A DNA stretch of 64,000 nucleotides. Source: Uranotaenia lowii (taxonomy: Eukaryota; Arthropoda; Insecta; Diptera; Culicidae). The stretch is from positions 314,441,304 to 314,505,303 of the forward strand of contig NC_073693.1 in assembly GCF_029784155.1 (NCBI RefSeq), read 5' to 3'. How positions within the stretch are numbered: the first letter of the stretch is position 1; each line of letters opens with the position of its first letter. The notes beneath the pieces were generated by a model. The model was not told the origin of the DNA. It saw nothing but the letters and a program-made list of their open reading frames with translations, and ran no database searches. The translations under genes were made by a program, and so were the position numbers. Positions 62,762-64,000 of the stretch are shown here, in pieces.

Positions 62762-64000
62762 ATGTTTAAATATTATAAATTGGAACGCTAGATCTTTGCT
62801 GGCTAACCAAGATGAATTCTTTTTTTTTTTGAAAACTCAAAACATACATATTGCTGCCATCACTGAAACTTTTTTAAAGCCAGACAATAACTTGAAAAGC
62901 AATGCTTTCTTTAAAATTTTACGACATGATCGACTTGATCGACAAGGTGGGGGTGTAGCTATTGTCATCAATAGTCGTCTCAAATTTAGACTTCTTCCTT
63001 CTTTCAATAGAAAAGTCTTAGAAACAATTGGAATTGAATTAGAAACTTCTATGGGGAAAATTATAATTGTTGCCGCATATTTGCCTTTTCAATGTAGCGG
63101 TGAACAGAAAAATTTTTTGAAGGGAGATTTACAAAAACTCACCAGAAATAAATCTAAATTTTTTATTATTGGTGACTTTTATGCAAAACACCGATCTTGG
63201 AATAATATTTCATCAAATTCAAATGGGGAATATTTTGTTTAATGACTGCTCTGCAGGTTATTATACTGTTGAATATCCTAATGGGCATACTTGTTTTTCT
63301 TCAATTAGAAATCCCTCCACAATTGATTTGGTTCTAACGGATTTAGGCGAGCATTGTAGTCAATTAGTTTCTCATGCGGACCTCGATTCAGACCACCTTC
63401 CAGTAACTTTCTCTTTATCCCAAAGTCCCATTGAAAACCCTTTAAAATCAACTTTTAATTTTCAAAAGGCTAACTGGGAGCGATATATGAATTTTATTGA
63501 ACGTAATTTAGATGTAAACGTTCCACTGAATTCAATAGAAGATATTGATTTGGCTATAGAAAATTTGACAACTTCAATAGTCAATGCTAAAGCCGCTTCA
63601 GTACCTGAAGTTAAACATAAATTTAATCAACCTTTAATTGATGATGATTTTCAGTTTTTGATACGACTGAAAAACATTCGTCGACGCCAATATCAACGTA
63701 CTAGGGATCCTTATTTAAAATTTATTTATTGCGACCTTCAAAAAGAGATCAAACGTCGTTTAAATTTCATTCGTAATGAAAATTTTGCTAAATCAGTAGA
63801 GGACATAAAACCCTACTCAAAGCCATTTTGGAAATTAACTAAAATTCTGAAAAAGCCCCAGAAGCCAATTCCTACTTTGAAAGATGGGGATAAACTTCTT
63901 TTAACTAATTCAGAAAAAGCTCAAAAATTAGCCCAACAATTTGAGTCTGCTCATGACTTTAATTTAAACGTTGTTAGTCCTATTGACGCTCAAATTTCCC
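62748..64000 (+). pseudogene. LINE ORF2 (endonuclease-reverse transcriptase), frameshifted, partial
   Basis: ORF2 nicks target DNA and reverse-transcribes. It starts ATG 62748, overlapping the end of ORF1 in another frame. Endonuclease motifs: INWNARSL (~10-17), AITETFL (~35-41), RQGGGVAIVI, and GDFYAKH (142-148). The family norm is GDFNA, so the expected Asn is Tyr here. A one-base insertion in the GGGG at 63225-63228 breaks the frame after residue ~160. From 63229 a different frame stays open to the window end, with DSDHLPVTFSL closing the endonuclease domain. Two independent lesions plus the changed Asn mean this copy is inactive. The RT palm is off the window. Confidence 0.88.

Larger units (their letters stand above)
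61100..64000 (+). mobile_element. Jockey-clade LINE, 5' part, continues beyond window
   Basis: Order: 5' leader (start uncertain), ORF1 with zinc knuckles, then ORF2 starting with an AP-like endonuclease and overlapping ORF1 by 14 bases. This layout is typical of Jockey-type non-LTR retrotransposons. Reverse transcriptase motifs would lie past 64000. The 3' end and target duplication cannot be seen. Confidence 0.88.

Overview
This window looks like eukaryotic, AT-rich, repeat-dominated insect DNA, most likely from a mosquito or a close relative. The evidence is a DD37E Tc1/mariner-superfamily transposase relic (the ITmD37E type described from mosquitoes), a Jockey-clade LINE with a zinc-knuckle ORF1, a tRNA-derived SINE with target-site duplications (TSDs), an RTE-like reverse transcriptase, and many short inverted-repeat elements. 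The mosquito assignment is inference. I found no host protein-coding exon that I can support. The only convincing coding sequence belongs to transposable elements, and most of it is broken.

Layout. 1-10 kb: unique-looking AT-rich DNA holding a full-length SINE, a 5'-truncated copy of the same SINE, a MITE with GTGGCCCAC-type termini, and a nested MITE pair at 4.9-5.6 kb. 10.07-13.27 kb: two adjacent long microsatellites, with a 9-bp unit and then a 7-bp unit. 13.3-21 kb: an interspersed repeat with a hairpin, and a fold-back element with 248-bp arms that carries a second MITE inside. 21.1-23.2 kb: a 500-N gap whose two sides repeat each other, which is an assembly-overlap signature, followed by a short TIR (terminal inverted repeat) element. 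24.8-27.3 kb: small tandem repeats, an RTE 3' fragment and a near-perfect palindromic MITE. 28.7-30.3 kb: a second 9-bp array. 31.3-35.7 kb: an element with an internal minisatellite of about 150 bp, a TGTC array of about 1.37 kb and a (TG)n array. 36.8-46.4 kb: a stack of insertions. 46.7-47.5 kb: another TA-flanked MITE. 50.3-59.8 kb: a second, deeper stack. 61.1-64.0 kb: the 5' part of a Jockey-like LINE that runs off the window.

The clearest result is the order of insertions that can be read from the sequence. Stack 1 is a TTAA-flanked piggyBac-like palindromic element (37.8-42.1 kb). It was invaded by a CCCAGC-type MITE, which then took in both a DD37E transposon (perfect TIRs, TA duplication) and a hAT-like MITE (8-bp TSD GTTTTTAA). 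Stack 2 is a CCCAAGT-ended element carrying a partly inverted minisatellite of about 135 bp. It was invaded by a hAT-like element (8-bp TSD TGTTAACA), which took in a TA-flanked element and a TTAA-flanked palindrome of about 1.8 kb. The TA element was in turn hit by a 5'-truncated RTE-like LINE (11-bp TSD ATGATGTACAC).

Nothing here is an operon-like system. The parts act together only as a transposon graveyard: autonomous LINE/RT genes (partly broken), parasites of them (SINE), and many non-autonomous inverted-repeat elements whose transposases are not in the window. Family names rest on motifs, TSD lengths and termini read by eye, because no database search was possible.
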